Source: Bradyrhizobium sp. CSA112
Lineage (GTDB): Bacteria; Pseudomonadota; Alphaproteobacteria; Rhizobiales; Xanthobacteraceae
Direction: 5' to 3'
DNA: 64,000 bases
NCBI RefSeq assembly: GCF_029051645.1
Contig: NZ_JAACFS010000006.1
Location: forward strand, 1-64,000
The translations under genes were made by a program, and so were the position numbers. The notes under the pieces were generated by a model, which made no database searches, had not been told where the DNA came from, and worked only from the letters and a program-made list of their open reading frames with translations. Below are positions 43,783 to 52,600 of this stretch, piece by piece; the first letter of the stretch is position 1; every line of letters begins with the position of its first letter.

Positions 43783-44298
43783 CTAGCTCGATCCTCGGCC
43801 GAACGGGGCGCTGAGGAAGCGGAGCATATCGGGGTCGTTCTGCAGGGTGTGAGCGCCGATCCCGAGCCCTCCGAGCGCGTAGACGCCGATCGCGATGCCG
43901 CCTAGAGCCCAATAGCCTGTTGCGATTCCGCCCGCGCCCAGCCCCAGCCCCAGCGCCATTCCACCTGCGCATACGAGGCCGAGGCTGATGCCGCCGAATG
44001 CCGCGAGACCCATCGCGACGCCGCCGAACGCGATGAAGCCGATGGCGATATTGCCCACCGCAATAATGCCGCGGGCAGGCTTGAAGCCGATGAGCCATGT
44101 CGGGCCGAAGATGACGTGGACGAGCGGCAGGCCGAACAGAATGATCTGAGACTTGTACTCGTAGAAGTAAGGCGGCCGCCCTGCCCACTCCCCGCTCGCA
44201 GCGGGACCGCGTTCCTGTAATGGCCTGCCGCATCCGGGGCAGGCCGTCGCATGGTCGCTGATCTCCCGGCCACAATCCGGACACCGCATCAAAGTCAT
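43783..44298 (-). CDS. Zinc-ribbon protein with glycine-rich membrane region
   Basis: The 171-residue protein begins with a short zinc ribbon (MRCPDCGREI...ACPGCGRPL, two CxxC pairs in the first 30 residues). After a hydrophilic linker it has about 110 residues of hydrophobic, Gly/Ala-rich sequence with a repeating GxxxxG...G pattern (IAIGFIAFGGVAMGLAAFGG), predicted to form several membrane helices. GGGAG precedes the ATG at 44298; a longer frame upstream has no such site. It is the last gene on this strand after the NTF2-like gene (74-base gap) and may or may not belong to the radical SAM operon. Function is unknown; zinc-ribbon proteins with GLxxG-rich membrane parts are common uncharacterised proteins. 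Confidence 0.78.
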   Translation of the reverse strand: MTLMRCPDCGREISDHATACPGCGRPLQERGPAASGEWAGRPPYFYEYKSQIILFGLPLVHVIFGPTWLIGFKPARGIIAVGNIAIGFIAFGGVAMGLAAFGGISLGLVCAGGMALGLGLGAGGIATGYWALGGIAIGVYALGGLGIGAHTLQNDPDMLRFLSAPFGRGSS

Positions 44299-44372
44299 TC
44301 CGGGATCTCCCTGGACATCGCCCCTGACTCCTGAATGTGGAGGCCCGCCCCGTCGCTCAAATCGGACCTGGA

Positions 44373-44732
44373 TCAGTTCCACATGTGGACGGCGATGAGG
44401 CGGGCTGTACTCCCGTGCGCGAGCAGGTTCATCCAGTTGCCCTTGTAGAGCTGCAGACCGCCTGCATCGGGTCCCCGAAGTTCCCATCGGCCCGACACGA
44501 CCAGAGACGCGTCCTTTGCGAACACGTCACCAACCTCTACGGCATAGTCGCGAAAGCCTTGTGCGCGAATGTCGGCGAAGAACATGCAGATCGCTTCAGC
44601 GCCGACCAGGGTTGATCGCCCGGGCGGCACGATCCGCGCATCCGCCGTGTAGAAGCGGGCCAGATCGGCGACCCTTCCTGTGTTGAATGTCTGCGCCCAT
44701 TCATCGACGAGTGCCTGTGCCTCTCGCTGCAT
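44373..44732 (-). CDS. SnoaL/NTF2-like protein
   Basis: The 119-residue protein has the NTF2-like fold: EAQALVDEWAQTFNTGRVADLARFYTADARIVPPG, then VVSGRWELRG and a C-terminal AVHMWN. Members are small enzymes or ligand-binding proteins, often without a conserved active site. The ATG at 44732 is chosen; a TTG at 44753 would overlap the upstream gene by 4 bases and is a possible coupled start. It lies in the radical SAM operon. Its role there is unknown. Confidence 0.75.
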   Translation of the reverse strand: MQREAQALVDEWAQTFNTGRVADLARFYTADARIVPPGRSTLVGAEAICMFFADIRAQGFRDYAVEVGDVFAKDASLVVSGRWELRGPDAGGLQLYKGNWMNLLAHGSTARLIAVHMWN

Positions 44733-44749
44733 ATCCGACGATTTCCCCT

Positions 44750-45658
44750 TCAACTGGATACGAAGTCATTGTGTGCCGCGGCCCGCTGTCGTGCTGTCCC
44801 AAGCAGCGGCCAGAACACCCAATCCTCAAGCGGACAGAGGGACACAGCGGCCTCGTCCGCGCCGATCGGCCGGATGCGCAGGCTGTCCGTCGACGGATAG
44901 TCGAGCACGATGCGCGGCGCTCCGAGCCGACGGGCAAAGCTCTGCGAGCCGGAGATCGTTTCGACCTGAAGCGCCGGCCCCGGCCCATGGGTGAGCAGAA
45001 GACGCGATCGGCCCCGCTCTTTTCGCGCCGCCTGCGGGAACGCCTCCGGCGGCATGTCGGTCAGATAGTAGATGACGGTGTCCGGCGTCGTCAGGCGCCC
45101 GAGGCGCGCGAACCAGTTTCCCTGGAGCGGAAGCGGCACCAAAACAACGCCGTGCGCTCGGCGCAGCAGGTCGGCGATGATGCGCAGCCGAGGCTCCGGC
45201 CGTTGACCCTGATGCAAAAGGACCACTTGGCTGAACTTCCGGTTCTTGCCAAGGAATGCCGCAAGCTGAAACAGCACAGAGAAGACGCAGACATGGTGGA
45301 TCGTGTCGACCCAAAGCGGACCAGAGCAGTCGAGCCCGCCCGCCTCGCGAACATGGAGCGTGTTCTCCACCGCCCCTAAATATCTCATCGCCTGATCCGT
45401 CGACATGTTTTGCATCACGATCGGCTCAAAGGCGAAATCAATAATGTTCAGCGCGGCTTTCCGGTTGACCGCGTCAGACACGACCACGCCGCTGCGCGCG
45501 CGCAAAAGCATGTGGTCGAGGCGTCCCCCGTCGACCTGCGCAATCAGGCGGTCGCGCACGTGGCGGCTCTCTTTGCTGGCGGCAAAGCTGTTGGAGACAA
45601 GGCTGTCGAACCTGTCGGCGGTCAGATCGAAGGCGCTGGCCGGAGGGATCGCGTTCAC
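44750..45658 (-). CDS. Uncharacterised protein of the radical SAM operon
   Basis: The 302-residue protein has no domain I recognise. It is soluble-looking, with no signal peptide and no clear metal motif. A middle part, VVLLHQGQRPEPRLRIIADLL followed by VVLVPLPLQGNWFARL and VIYYLTDMPPEAFPQAA, looks like alternating beta strands and helices and could be a Rossmann-like or transferase fold. Its start overlaps the radical SAM stop by 4 bases, so it is translationally coupled and probably works with that enzyme, for example as a second modification or delivery factor. That role is inference from position. Confidence 0.75.
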   Translation of the reverse strand: MNAIPPASAFDLTADRFDSLVSNSFAASKESRHVRDRLIAQVDGGRLDHMLLRARSGVVVSDAVNRKAALNIIDFAFEPIVMQNMSTDQAMRYLGAVENTLHVREAGGLDCSGPLWVDTIHHVCVFSVLFQLAAFLGKNRKFSQVVLLHQGQRPEPRLRIIADLLRRAHGVVLVPLPLQGNWFARLGRLTTPDTVIYYLTDMPPEAFPQAARKERGRSRLLLTHGPGPALQVETISGSQSFARRLGAPRIVLDYPSTDSLRIRPIGADEAAVSLCPLEDWVFWPLLGTARQRAAAHNDFVSS

Positions 45659-47367
45659 GGCTCTGTGCTTTCCAGCGCCCGGTCTGCCTCGGTCGGCGCG
45701 TGCGAAGGCACAGCCTCCAGCGCCGGTTCGCCGGCAAACAGCATCGCGCTGTCGATCTGCCGTCCGTGCAGCACGCTCACCTTCTCCAGCACGCGCACTT
45801 GCGCTGCCTGCAGCGTATCAAGCGAATGACGCTCGCCGGATTGCTTGGCCTCGACGGTTGCTTCCTCAGGGAGCCATTTGTCGGCCGAGACCACGCCGAG
45901 ATCCTTGGCGCGACTGAAGATGTATTCGGCCGTGTTCCATTTCCAGCTTGGACAGGGCAGCGCGGCTTCGGCCGGATTGCTGTAGATGAAACGGTGTGCA
46001 CAGAAGCCGCCGCACATCGGCAAGATCTTGCACGAAGCGCAAACCGGATTGTCGAAGGGCGTCCATTGCGACCACAGGCTGGCGTTGACGCTGTCGTGCA
46101 GCTTATCCGGCTCGAAGATGCTGCCGGTCCGCTTGCTGGGATCGTGCGCCGTCTCCCAGCATTTATGCACGTCCCCCTCGCCCGACACGACGTAACCGCC
46201 ATTCGAGGCGGCCACGCACATCCCGGCGAAGCCACTCGACGGCGCCTGGATGGACGCGAAGCCGAGACGCCTCGCGCGCTCCTCCAGAGCGAGGACCTTG
46301 CGGTTGAATTCCGCGCGGGAGAGTCTCTCCTCGTAGGCGCTGCCGCTTTCAGGCGTCGAAGCCTCGATCGGTGCGAAGTAGACGCTGAAATTGCCGCGCT
46401 TGGCGAAATTGCGCTCGACGAAACAATCGAGCATGGCATTCACATTGTCGACGTTGCTTTGACCGACATTGACGCGCGCATTGATCGAGATCGCGGTCTG
46501 GTCCAGCGCCTCGGCGATATTGTCGAGGATGCGGTCGAAGGTGCCGTGCCCTGACGTCAGGGGCCGCATCTTGTCGTGCGTCCCGCGATCGCCATCGACG
46601 GTCACTTGCACCCAACGGACTCTGCGGGTGTAGAGCTGAGCGGCCATTTCGCCGTTCAGGAACCAGGCGTTGGAGACGATTCCGGCGCTGTAGGCAATCT
46701 TGTGCTTATCGCAGTAGGAAATCAGCAGATCTGACAGGCGAAAGATCGAATCCTTGCCCATCAGGGGCTCGCCACCGTACCAGACGACACTCAGCGACTT
46801 GAGGTCCTTTTTCGCCTTGACGAAATCGACGATGGCGTTCTGAACGTCAGGCTTCATCTTCGTGGTCGGCTTGTTCAGGCCCTGGAAGCAGTACCCGCAG
46901 GCGAAATTGCAGGCCATGGTCGGCGCAATCGTGAGCGTGAGGCTGCCTTTGGCGCCCCGTGTCGCTTCGTAGCTGTCGCGCACGACGGCGAGCTCGTCGA
47001 CCATCGCGCCCACGACGTGGCCGCCGCCGACGAGCGCTTCGAGCAACAATCGGTCGCTGACCTGTCCGCCTGAGAAGGCCGATCGTTCGGCAAGCCCGCG
47101 ATAGATCTCGGCCTCGCCATCGGACAGCAGGATGAGCGACCGTGTCCGCGAATTGAAAAGCAGCGCGGCGCCATCGGCAAGCTTGACCGGAATGTCGTAG
47201 CGAGAGACTTTGTAGCGGCTCGCCGTTGCCTCTCGCTGGCGGCCATGAACGGTCGACAGCGCCTGCCGGGCCGCCACCTCCAGTGCGCCGGCTCGCGCGG
47301 AATCCTGCGCCAGCAACGCGACCTGCTGCTCACCGTCCTGGGAAACCTGGCATTCGAAATCTGGCAT
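45655..47367 (-). CDS. Radical SAM/SPASM peptide-modifying enzyme
   Basis: The 570-residue enzyme has a radical SAM core with CNFACGYC (Cys153, Cys157, Cys160; CxxxCxxC) that binds the catalytic [4Fe-4S] cluster, then VVWYGGEPLMG, the GGE motif. A SPASM domain follows at about 385-460 with CASCKILPMCGGFC and further Cys residues for auxiliary clusters. The first 140 residues (VSRYDIPVKLADGAALLFNSRT...) resemble the leader-recognition part of SPASM maturases. Such enzymes form thioether or C-C crosslinks in peptides, or Cys-to-Asp/Glu thioethers in proteins (QhpD, PapB types). The obvious substrate is the 44-Cys repeat protein encoded two genes upstream in the same operon. GGGACAG precedes the ATG at 47367. 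Confidence 0.9.
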   Translation of the reverse strand: MPDFECQVSQDGEQQVALLAQDSARAGALEVAARQALSTVHGRQREATASRYKVSRYDIPVKLADGAALLFNSRTRSLILLSDGEAEIYRGLAERSAFSGGQVSDRLLLEALVGGGHVVGAMVDELAVVRDSYEATRGAKGSLTLTIAPTMACNFACGYCFQGLNKPTTKMKPDVQNAIVDFVKAKKDLKSLSVVWYGGEPLMGKDSIFRLSDLLISYCDKHKIAYSAGIVSNAWFLNGEMAAQLYTRRVRWVQVTVDGDRGTHDKMRPLTSGHGTFDRILDNIAEALDQTAISINARVNVGQSNVDNVNAMLDCFVERNFAKRGNFSVYFAPIEASTPESGSAYEERLSRAEFNRKVLALEERARRLGFASIQAPSSGFAGMCVAASNGGYVVSGEGDVHKCWETAHDPSKRTGSIFEPDKLHDSVNASLWSQWTPFDNPVCASCKILPMCGGFCAHRFIYSNPAEAALPCPSWKWNTAEYIFSRAKDLGVVSADKWLPEEATVEAKQSGERHSLDTLQAAQVRVLEKVSVLHGRQIDSAMLFAGEPALEAVPSHAPTEADRALESTEP

Positions 47368-47384
47368 GAACTGTCCCGTCCTGC

Positions 47385-47885
47385 TTAGCGCGTCCGCGAC
47401 GGGGCGGATCGTGCCGCCGCGATGTGCGCCAGTGTCGTTTCCGCCAGATCGGCAAGCATGTCGTTCCACAACGCGAGAAACACGTCCGCTCGGACCGAGG
47501 CATCGGCGATGGCGGCGCCGGAGGCCTCATCGAGCGGCAACCCGGTCAGCGTGACCACGCGCCTGTTGACGGCCATGGTGGTGAAATCTCCATGGCGGCC
47601 GATTCCCGTCACACGCAGGGCGAAGCGGCCGCCCAGCGCCTCCAGATGGCGTACGTCGTAGAGCTGCGGCAGCAATCCGAGCATGAGATTGCGGAAGAAC
47701 GCGAAGTTTCCCGCCGCTCCAGCCGAGCTACGCCATGCTCCTTCCAGCAGCACCTCCGGTGTAAGCCGCACGCCCGCCATGAAGCTCGCGAGCGCGATCG
47801 GGCTCGACGCGTAGCGGCGGCCCGCCGCCGTGATCTCGCGCATGGTGATGCGCGCGGTAGAGTTGCGCATGTCGATCATCAGCAT
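47385..47885 (-). CDS. Uncharacterised protein of the radical SAM operon
   Basis: The 166-residue protein is not recognised. It has no signal peptide or membrane helix; the sequence is mixed alpha/beta with a strand-rich centre (FALRVTGIGRHGDFTTMAVNRRVVTLTGLPLD) and a helical C-terminus. Its start overlaps the end of the Cys-repeat gene by 7 bases and the radical SAM gene follows 17 bases later, so it is wedged between substrate and enzyme. A chaperone, adaptor or leader-binding role is plausible from that position and from its size, but nothing in the sequence proves it. Confidence 0.72.
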   Translation of the reverse strand: MLMIDMRNSTARITMREITAAGRRYASSPIALASFMAGVRLTPEVLLEGAWRSSAGAAGNFAFFRNLMLGLLPQLYDVRHLEALGGRFALRVTGIGRHGDFTTMAVNRRVVTLTGLPLDEASGAAIADASVRADVFLALWNDMLADLAETTLAHIAAARSAPSRTR

Positions 47886-49477
47886 GACGGCAACACCGGG
47901 ATGACGTTCACCGCGCAGAACGAAATTGGATCGAGCACCGGCGCATCGACGCCGCAGACGCCGCCGAGATTGGCGGCGCAGACACCGGTATCGACACCGC
48001 AGGCGTCGGCGCCGGCCTTGGCAGCGCAGGCATCCGCATCGGCCCCGCAGGCGTCGACCGTCGCGTTGGCCGCGCAGGCATCGGCATCGGCGGCACAGGC
48101 GTCGGCAGACGCATTGGCTGCACAGGCATCGGCATCCGCTGCGCAGGCCTCAGCGACCGCGTTGGCCGCGCAGGCGGCGCTGTCTGCAGCGCACGCTTCG
48201 ACGGCCGCATCGGCACCGCAAGCGTTGCTGTCCGCCGCGCAGGCTTCGGCGCCCGCATCAGCGCCGCAAACATTGCCGTCAGCTCCGCAAGCTTCGACGG
48301 TCGCATCTGCGCCGCACACATTGCCGTCCGCGACGCAGGCATCCACGCCGCCGTCGACGCCGCAAGCATTGCCATCAGCCGCGCAGGCTTCGACGGTCGC
48401 ATCTGTGCCGCAGGCATTGCCATCAACACCGCAGGCGTCCGCCCCGACGTTGGTTCCGCAAACATCACCGTCGGCAGCGCAGGCCTGGATAGTGCCGTCG
48501 GTCCCGCAGACGTTCCCATCCGTCCCGCACACGCCGGCGCTGCCCTTGGCGCCGCAGGCAAGGTTGCCATCGACCCCGCAGAGCTTCGGCCCGCTGTACT
48601 TTGAGCCGCAGTAGCTTCCGTCGATGCCACAGGCTTTTCCTTCCGTAAACTTGGCGCCGCAGGTCGCGTAGTTGACGGCGCAGACCGCGCCGGCCCTGGC
48701 ATTCGCCGCACAGGCGCTCGCCTTCGCGCCGCACCCCGCTGCGCCGCCCGCCGCCGCACCACACGCGGTAAGATCGGCGCCGCAAACCGTGCCAATCCCC
48801 GCAACGGCGGCACAGCCGCCTCCCTTGGCTCCGCACACAGTGCCTTCGCTGAGCTTGCCCACGCAGGGCGATGCGTTCGCGCCGCAGGCGGTGCCGATAC
48901 CCACATCGAAGCCGCAGGGCGTGGTTGCATTTACTGCACAGGCTGCGCCGGCGCTCGCATCGATGCCGCACGGCACGCCCGGGCCCGACGCGGGCTGGGC
49001 GTTTGGCGCGCCGCCAGGAGGCGGTGCACTCGGCGCCCCGGTGGCGGGTGGCACACTTGGGGCGCCGGTGGGAGGCGGCACGCTCGGCGTGCTGGTGGGA
49101 TGCGGCGCGCTTGGTTGCGGCGGCGAACCTAGCGGCACGCGCACGGTCTCGCCCGGACGGATCACGTCCGGATCGCGGAACTGCGGATTGGCCTTGAGCA
49201 CGTCGGGAAAGGGACGGTCGTACTGGCGCGAAATGCTCCAGAGCGAGTCGCCTTCCTTGGCGCGGTGTTCGATGATGTTGTCGTTGGCGGCATTGGACCT
49301 GGCCGGCCCGTTTTGGGCTGCCGATGCGCGGTCAACGCGGGAAGCGTCAACGCGAGAGGGCTCTGGCTGGGTCGCGCGCTGCAAGCTCTCCGACCAAGCC
49401 TGTGCGTCGCTGCTTTCTTCCTTCTTCGCCGGCCGCTGCGCGCGGGCGGCGAGAGGCCTGTCGATGACCTTCGCCAT
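47879..49477 (-). CDS. LysM protein with 44-cysteine repeat domain, probable radical SAM substrate
   Basis: The 532-residue protein has four parts: a polar N-terminus without signal peptide (1-65); a LysM domain (about 68-116, KEGDSLWSISRQYDRPF..LKANPQF..PGETVRVP); a Pro-rich linker (117-168); and a Cys-rich region (170-532) with 44 Cys. From residue 308 to 500 the Cys spacing alternates strictly 9, 7, 9, 7, so the unit is 16 residues. Nearly every Cys is followed by [AG]-x-[DN], giving C-x-x-D/N motifs such as CGVD, CAAD, CGTD. Other residues are almost only Ala, Gly, Asp, Val, Thr. It heads the operon with the radical SAM enzyme and has a tts-box-like motif upstream. Metal binding or disulfide stacking are alternative roles for the Cys. 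Confidence 0.88.
   Translation of the reverse strand: MAKVIDRPLAARAQRPAKKEESSDAQAWSESLQRATQPEPSRVDASRVDRASAAQNGPARSNAANDNIIEHRAKEGDSLWSISRQYDRPFPDVLKANPQFRDPDVIRPGETVRVPLGSPPQPSAPHPTSTPSVPPPTGAPSVPPATGAPSAPPPGGAPNAQPASGPGVPCGIDASAGAACAVNATTPCGFDVGIGTACGANASPCVGKLSEGTVCGAKGGGCAAVAGIGTVCGADLTACGAAAGGAAGCGAKASACAANARAGAVCAVNYATCGAKFTEGKACGIDGSYCGSKYSGPKLCGVDGNLACGAKGSAGVCGTDGNVCGTDGTIQACAADGDVCGTNVGADACGVDGNACGTDATVEACAADGNACGVDGGVDACVADGNVCGADATVEACGADGNVCGADAGAEACAADSNACGADAAVEACAADSAACAANAVAEACAADADACAANASADACAADADACAANATVDACGADADACAAKAGADACGVDTGVCAANLGGVCGVDAPVLDPISFCAVNVIPVLPSC
47978..48529 (-). repeat. 48-base tandem repeats coding for the CxxD array
   Basis: About eleven and a half units of 48 bases encode residues 317-500 of the Cys-repeat protein. 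Each unit encodes Cys-[AG]-x-Asp-x3-Cys-[AG]-x-[DN]-x5. The units differ at many synonymous and Ala/Gly/Val positions, so the array is old enough to have diverged while the Cys and Asp positions stayed fixed. Confidence 0.88.
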
Positions 49478-49557
49478 TGTCTAATCCGCCAGTTGCTAAC
49501 GCTGTTCGCCGCTTCGACGAACCCGCAGGTGGCTACGCCACCAGCTCTTGTGCATTG

Positions 49558-49590
49558 AATAGCGCGTTGACCTGACATCGACCTGACGAC
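49558..49590 (-). promoter_or_regulatory. tts-box-like motif upstream of the Cys-repeat/radical SAM operon
   Basis: On the minus strand the motif reads GTCAGGTCGATGTCAGGTCA (49587-49568), about 91 bases before the ATG at 49477. It keeps the GTCAG start and the second AG-T half at the right spacing of the TtsI-binding tts box (GTCAGcTTnTCGaaAGCT), but the centre deviates. It is the weakest of four such motifs in this region. Confidence 0.45.
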
Positions 49591-49610
49591 TCAAGACGGC
49601 CGATTCACGC

Positions 49611-52600
49611 TCAGCCCAGAATCGCCTCACCGAACAGCACCCGTGCATAGTCGCGGAGCGCCGTCATGCTTCGTGGATTGGGATCCTCCATTCGTGCCGG
49701 GTACCAGCTTCCCGGCGCGGCACGATACTCACCCCGGAAACGGTGATCCTGCGGGTCATAAAGGTAGCTGCCGCCGAACTCCGGATCTTTGCCCGGAGGC
49801 GCCCACACATTGCGATCGTTGGAGGCTGTCAGCGGGAAGCGGCCCGAATCATCCTGATCGACCGTGTGCGCCTGGTCGACGAGGTCGCGCACCTTCTCGG
49901 GATCCATGCGATTGAGCCGCTCCATCAACTGCTCGGGCTTCACGCCGAACTGCCTAGCGGTGGCCGCAAGGGCGGGCCCGGCACTGCCGCCATCATTGTT
50001 GCTGTAGTCGGACAGCGCCGCGGCGATCTCGGGCCGATAACCGGCCGCCTCGAGGAATTCGCGGCTCGGCCCTTCGAACCGGGCCTTGTCCTTTGAGTCG
50101 TTGTATAAATAGAGACCGGTTGCGGATGCGAGCACTAGGCCCGCACCCACCGGGCCACCCCAGGTCGCAAGCCAGCCGCCGCTCGAGGCGACCGAGCCGG
50201 CCGCCATCAGGAAGCCGCCGCCGGCGCTCGTCGTATAGAGGCCCGAGGCAATCCAGTCGCCGCGGGCGGCCGCATCGATGGCGAAGGCGCTGTCGATCAA
50301 TCCGCCGCCGATCTTGAAGTAAGTGCTGAACTTGACCCATCCCGGCTCGAGCGCAAGCCCGGTGCGGTTTGCCTTCGCGAGGATGGATGTCGAGAGGCGC
50401 TCGGCGCCCGGGACGGCGCCCAAACCGAGCCAGCCGCGCTGGGCGCCGACGGCAAGCAGTTCGGCCGTCTCCTTGCCCGTGCCGATCGAATAGTAGACCG
50501 CCTTGGTCATGTTGAGCAGATGGCCGGGATCCTTCGCGAACTTGTCCCAGGCCAGCGCCGCCTGATAGCCGTTGAAGGCAGCACCGAGGCCGTTCATGCT
50601 GCCAAGGAAGGCGGATGCCTTCTTCGGATCGAGCTTGACGTCCTGGCCCGTTCCGAAAATGTCGCGGACGGTATTCGAAGTTGTCGATCCCGCCGATGGA
50701 ATGGCGGCGCTTGTGCCGGCGCCGAGATCGACGACCGCGCTTGACGAGGACGGCTGCGAAGTCATCAACGCATTGCCAAGTTCCTTGACGAAGCCCCTGG
50801 TGCCGCTGACCGATGAGTTCGGCGAGGCTGACGGTGACAACGTTCCCGCCTCCTGTCCGAGCACGATGCGCAGCACCTCCTTGCTGCCCTTGTCGCTCAG
50901 CCCCATCGCGAACTGCGCTTCCTTGCTGCCGACGAACTCGTTGCGTGTCTCGGTCAGCCGCTCCGTGGTCGGCAGGCCCTGCAGCCGCGGCAATGCGTTG
51001 TTCAACGCCATGCTGGTGCGCACCGCGCCATAGCCAAGCCCATCGACCGCGTTGTATGTGCGATCGAAATTGGGCAGCAGATCCGGCCGGTTGGCGACGT
51101 ATTCGACGGTGGCGCGATCGAGCTGCTCCGGCGACATCGTGCCCGACCAGTCGGCGCGCAGGCGACTCACCTCAGCCGTCGCATCGCCGAAGGCTTTTAC
51201 GTCGGCTTCGATCCTGCCTTTAAGGACCTCGACCCCGACCTGGGTAGCACTGAGCAGGCTATCGGCCTCGCCGGTCCGGCCGGCGTCCTTGAGCTGCGTT
51301 GCCATCTCCAGCGCCAGCGTCGCGCCGGTGCCGTCGCTGACCGATTGCATCACGGCTTCCTGGTAGGCCGGCAGCGGATATGCCGGACTGTCCTGGACGT
51401 GCGGCTGGAATTTCTCGCTCGGCAGGTGCCGCACCATGATGTCGGCGATCTGCCTCGTCACGTCAGCACCATCGTTGCCGCGCGCGGCGTAGTCCGTCGC
51501 CGTGGCGATATCCTTGTAGACGCCGGCGACGTCCTGATACGCGATCGGACCGCCTTCCGTGAGGCTGCGCTGCATGTCGGCGGCGACGCTGTCGATCGTC
51601 GGCAGGCTTGCCGCGACGATCCGCTCCGCGGTCTCCGGCGAGACGTTTTCCGTCTGCTGACGCAATGCCTCGGCTGCCGCCTTCGCGCCGCGCGTCTGGT
51701 AAGCGTTACGTACGGCGTCGACACCAGGCTGCACGGTCTTGTTGTAGGTCGCCTGGTCGACGATCTCCTTGAATGCTGCGTCGTCCGGACCGTGCTCCTG
51801 GATCAAGGCGGCGCGCGCACCGATGGCCATTTCGCGCTGCTCAGGCGGCACTTGCCCGGCCACACTGTCGAGCTGCCGCTCGATCTCCTCGCGCAGCGCC
51901 GACCGCTGTGTTGCGAGATTCTGTTCGAGGCCAGCAAGCTGTGCCTGCCCGGCAGGGCCGGCGCTCCGCGCCGCATCGACGTCGCGCTGCGCCTGCGCGA
52001 CCGCGCCATACTTGTCCACGATAGTGCCGAGCGTGTCGCGCGTCCAACCTTGTTTGCGCCAATCATCGGTCACGTTGCGGTAGGCGGCGTCAATCGTTTC
52101 TCCAACCCTCGGATCATCGGGCAGGCTTCGCTTGAGCGCGTCGATCTGCGGGCGGACGGCCTCCTCGGGATAAGGCTTGCCGGTCCCGATGAGGCGAAGC
52201 TGCCCCTCGACCTCCGTTCGGACGTTGCCCCACGCCGTGCCTGCGGCGCTGCGCACCTCCTGCAATTCCATGTTGGCAAGCTTTCGCTCGCCCGGCGTTG
52301 CATTCGGATCATGCGCCACAGCTTCCAACGACGCGACCGAGCGGTCGGCCGCCTGCGCATCGCGGACCAGTCCATTCACTTCGGCCTGGGTCGTTCCGGC
52401 CTGCCGCCATTCCTTGTCGACCGCTGTGCGCGCGCTCTCCACCGTCTCCTGATACTTCGGATCGTCGGGAACCCGGCCGCGTATTTCATCGAGCGCGGGA
52501 CCTGTCGCGACGTCCGGAAGCGCCGCGTTGCGCCCTGCCTCGCGTAACTCATTCTCCACCGAGCGCTGAATGTCGCCCCAGCGCTTCGACACCTCGCCGC

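Noticed and set aside
47978..48529. 48-base direct repeats that could suggest a CRISPR array or satellite
   Set aside because: The repeats stay in frame within a long gene, vary at synonymous positions and have no spacers of unrelated sequence.
47424..48614. Plus-strand frame with Ala/Ser/Gln repeats opposite the Cys-repeat gene
   Set aside because: It is the antisense shadow of the 48-base repeats; the minus strand has LysM, a sensible start and an operon.
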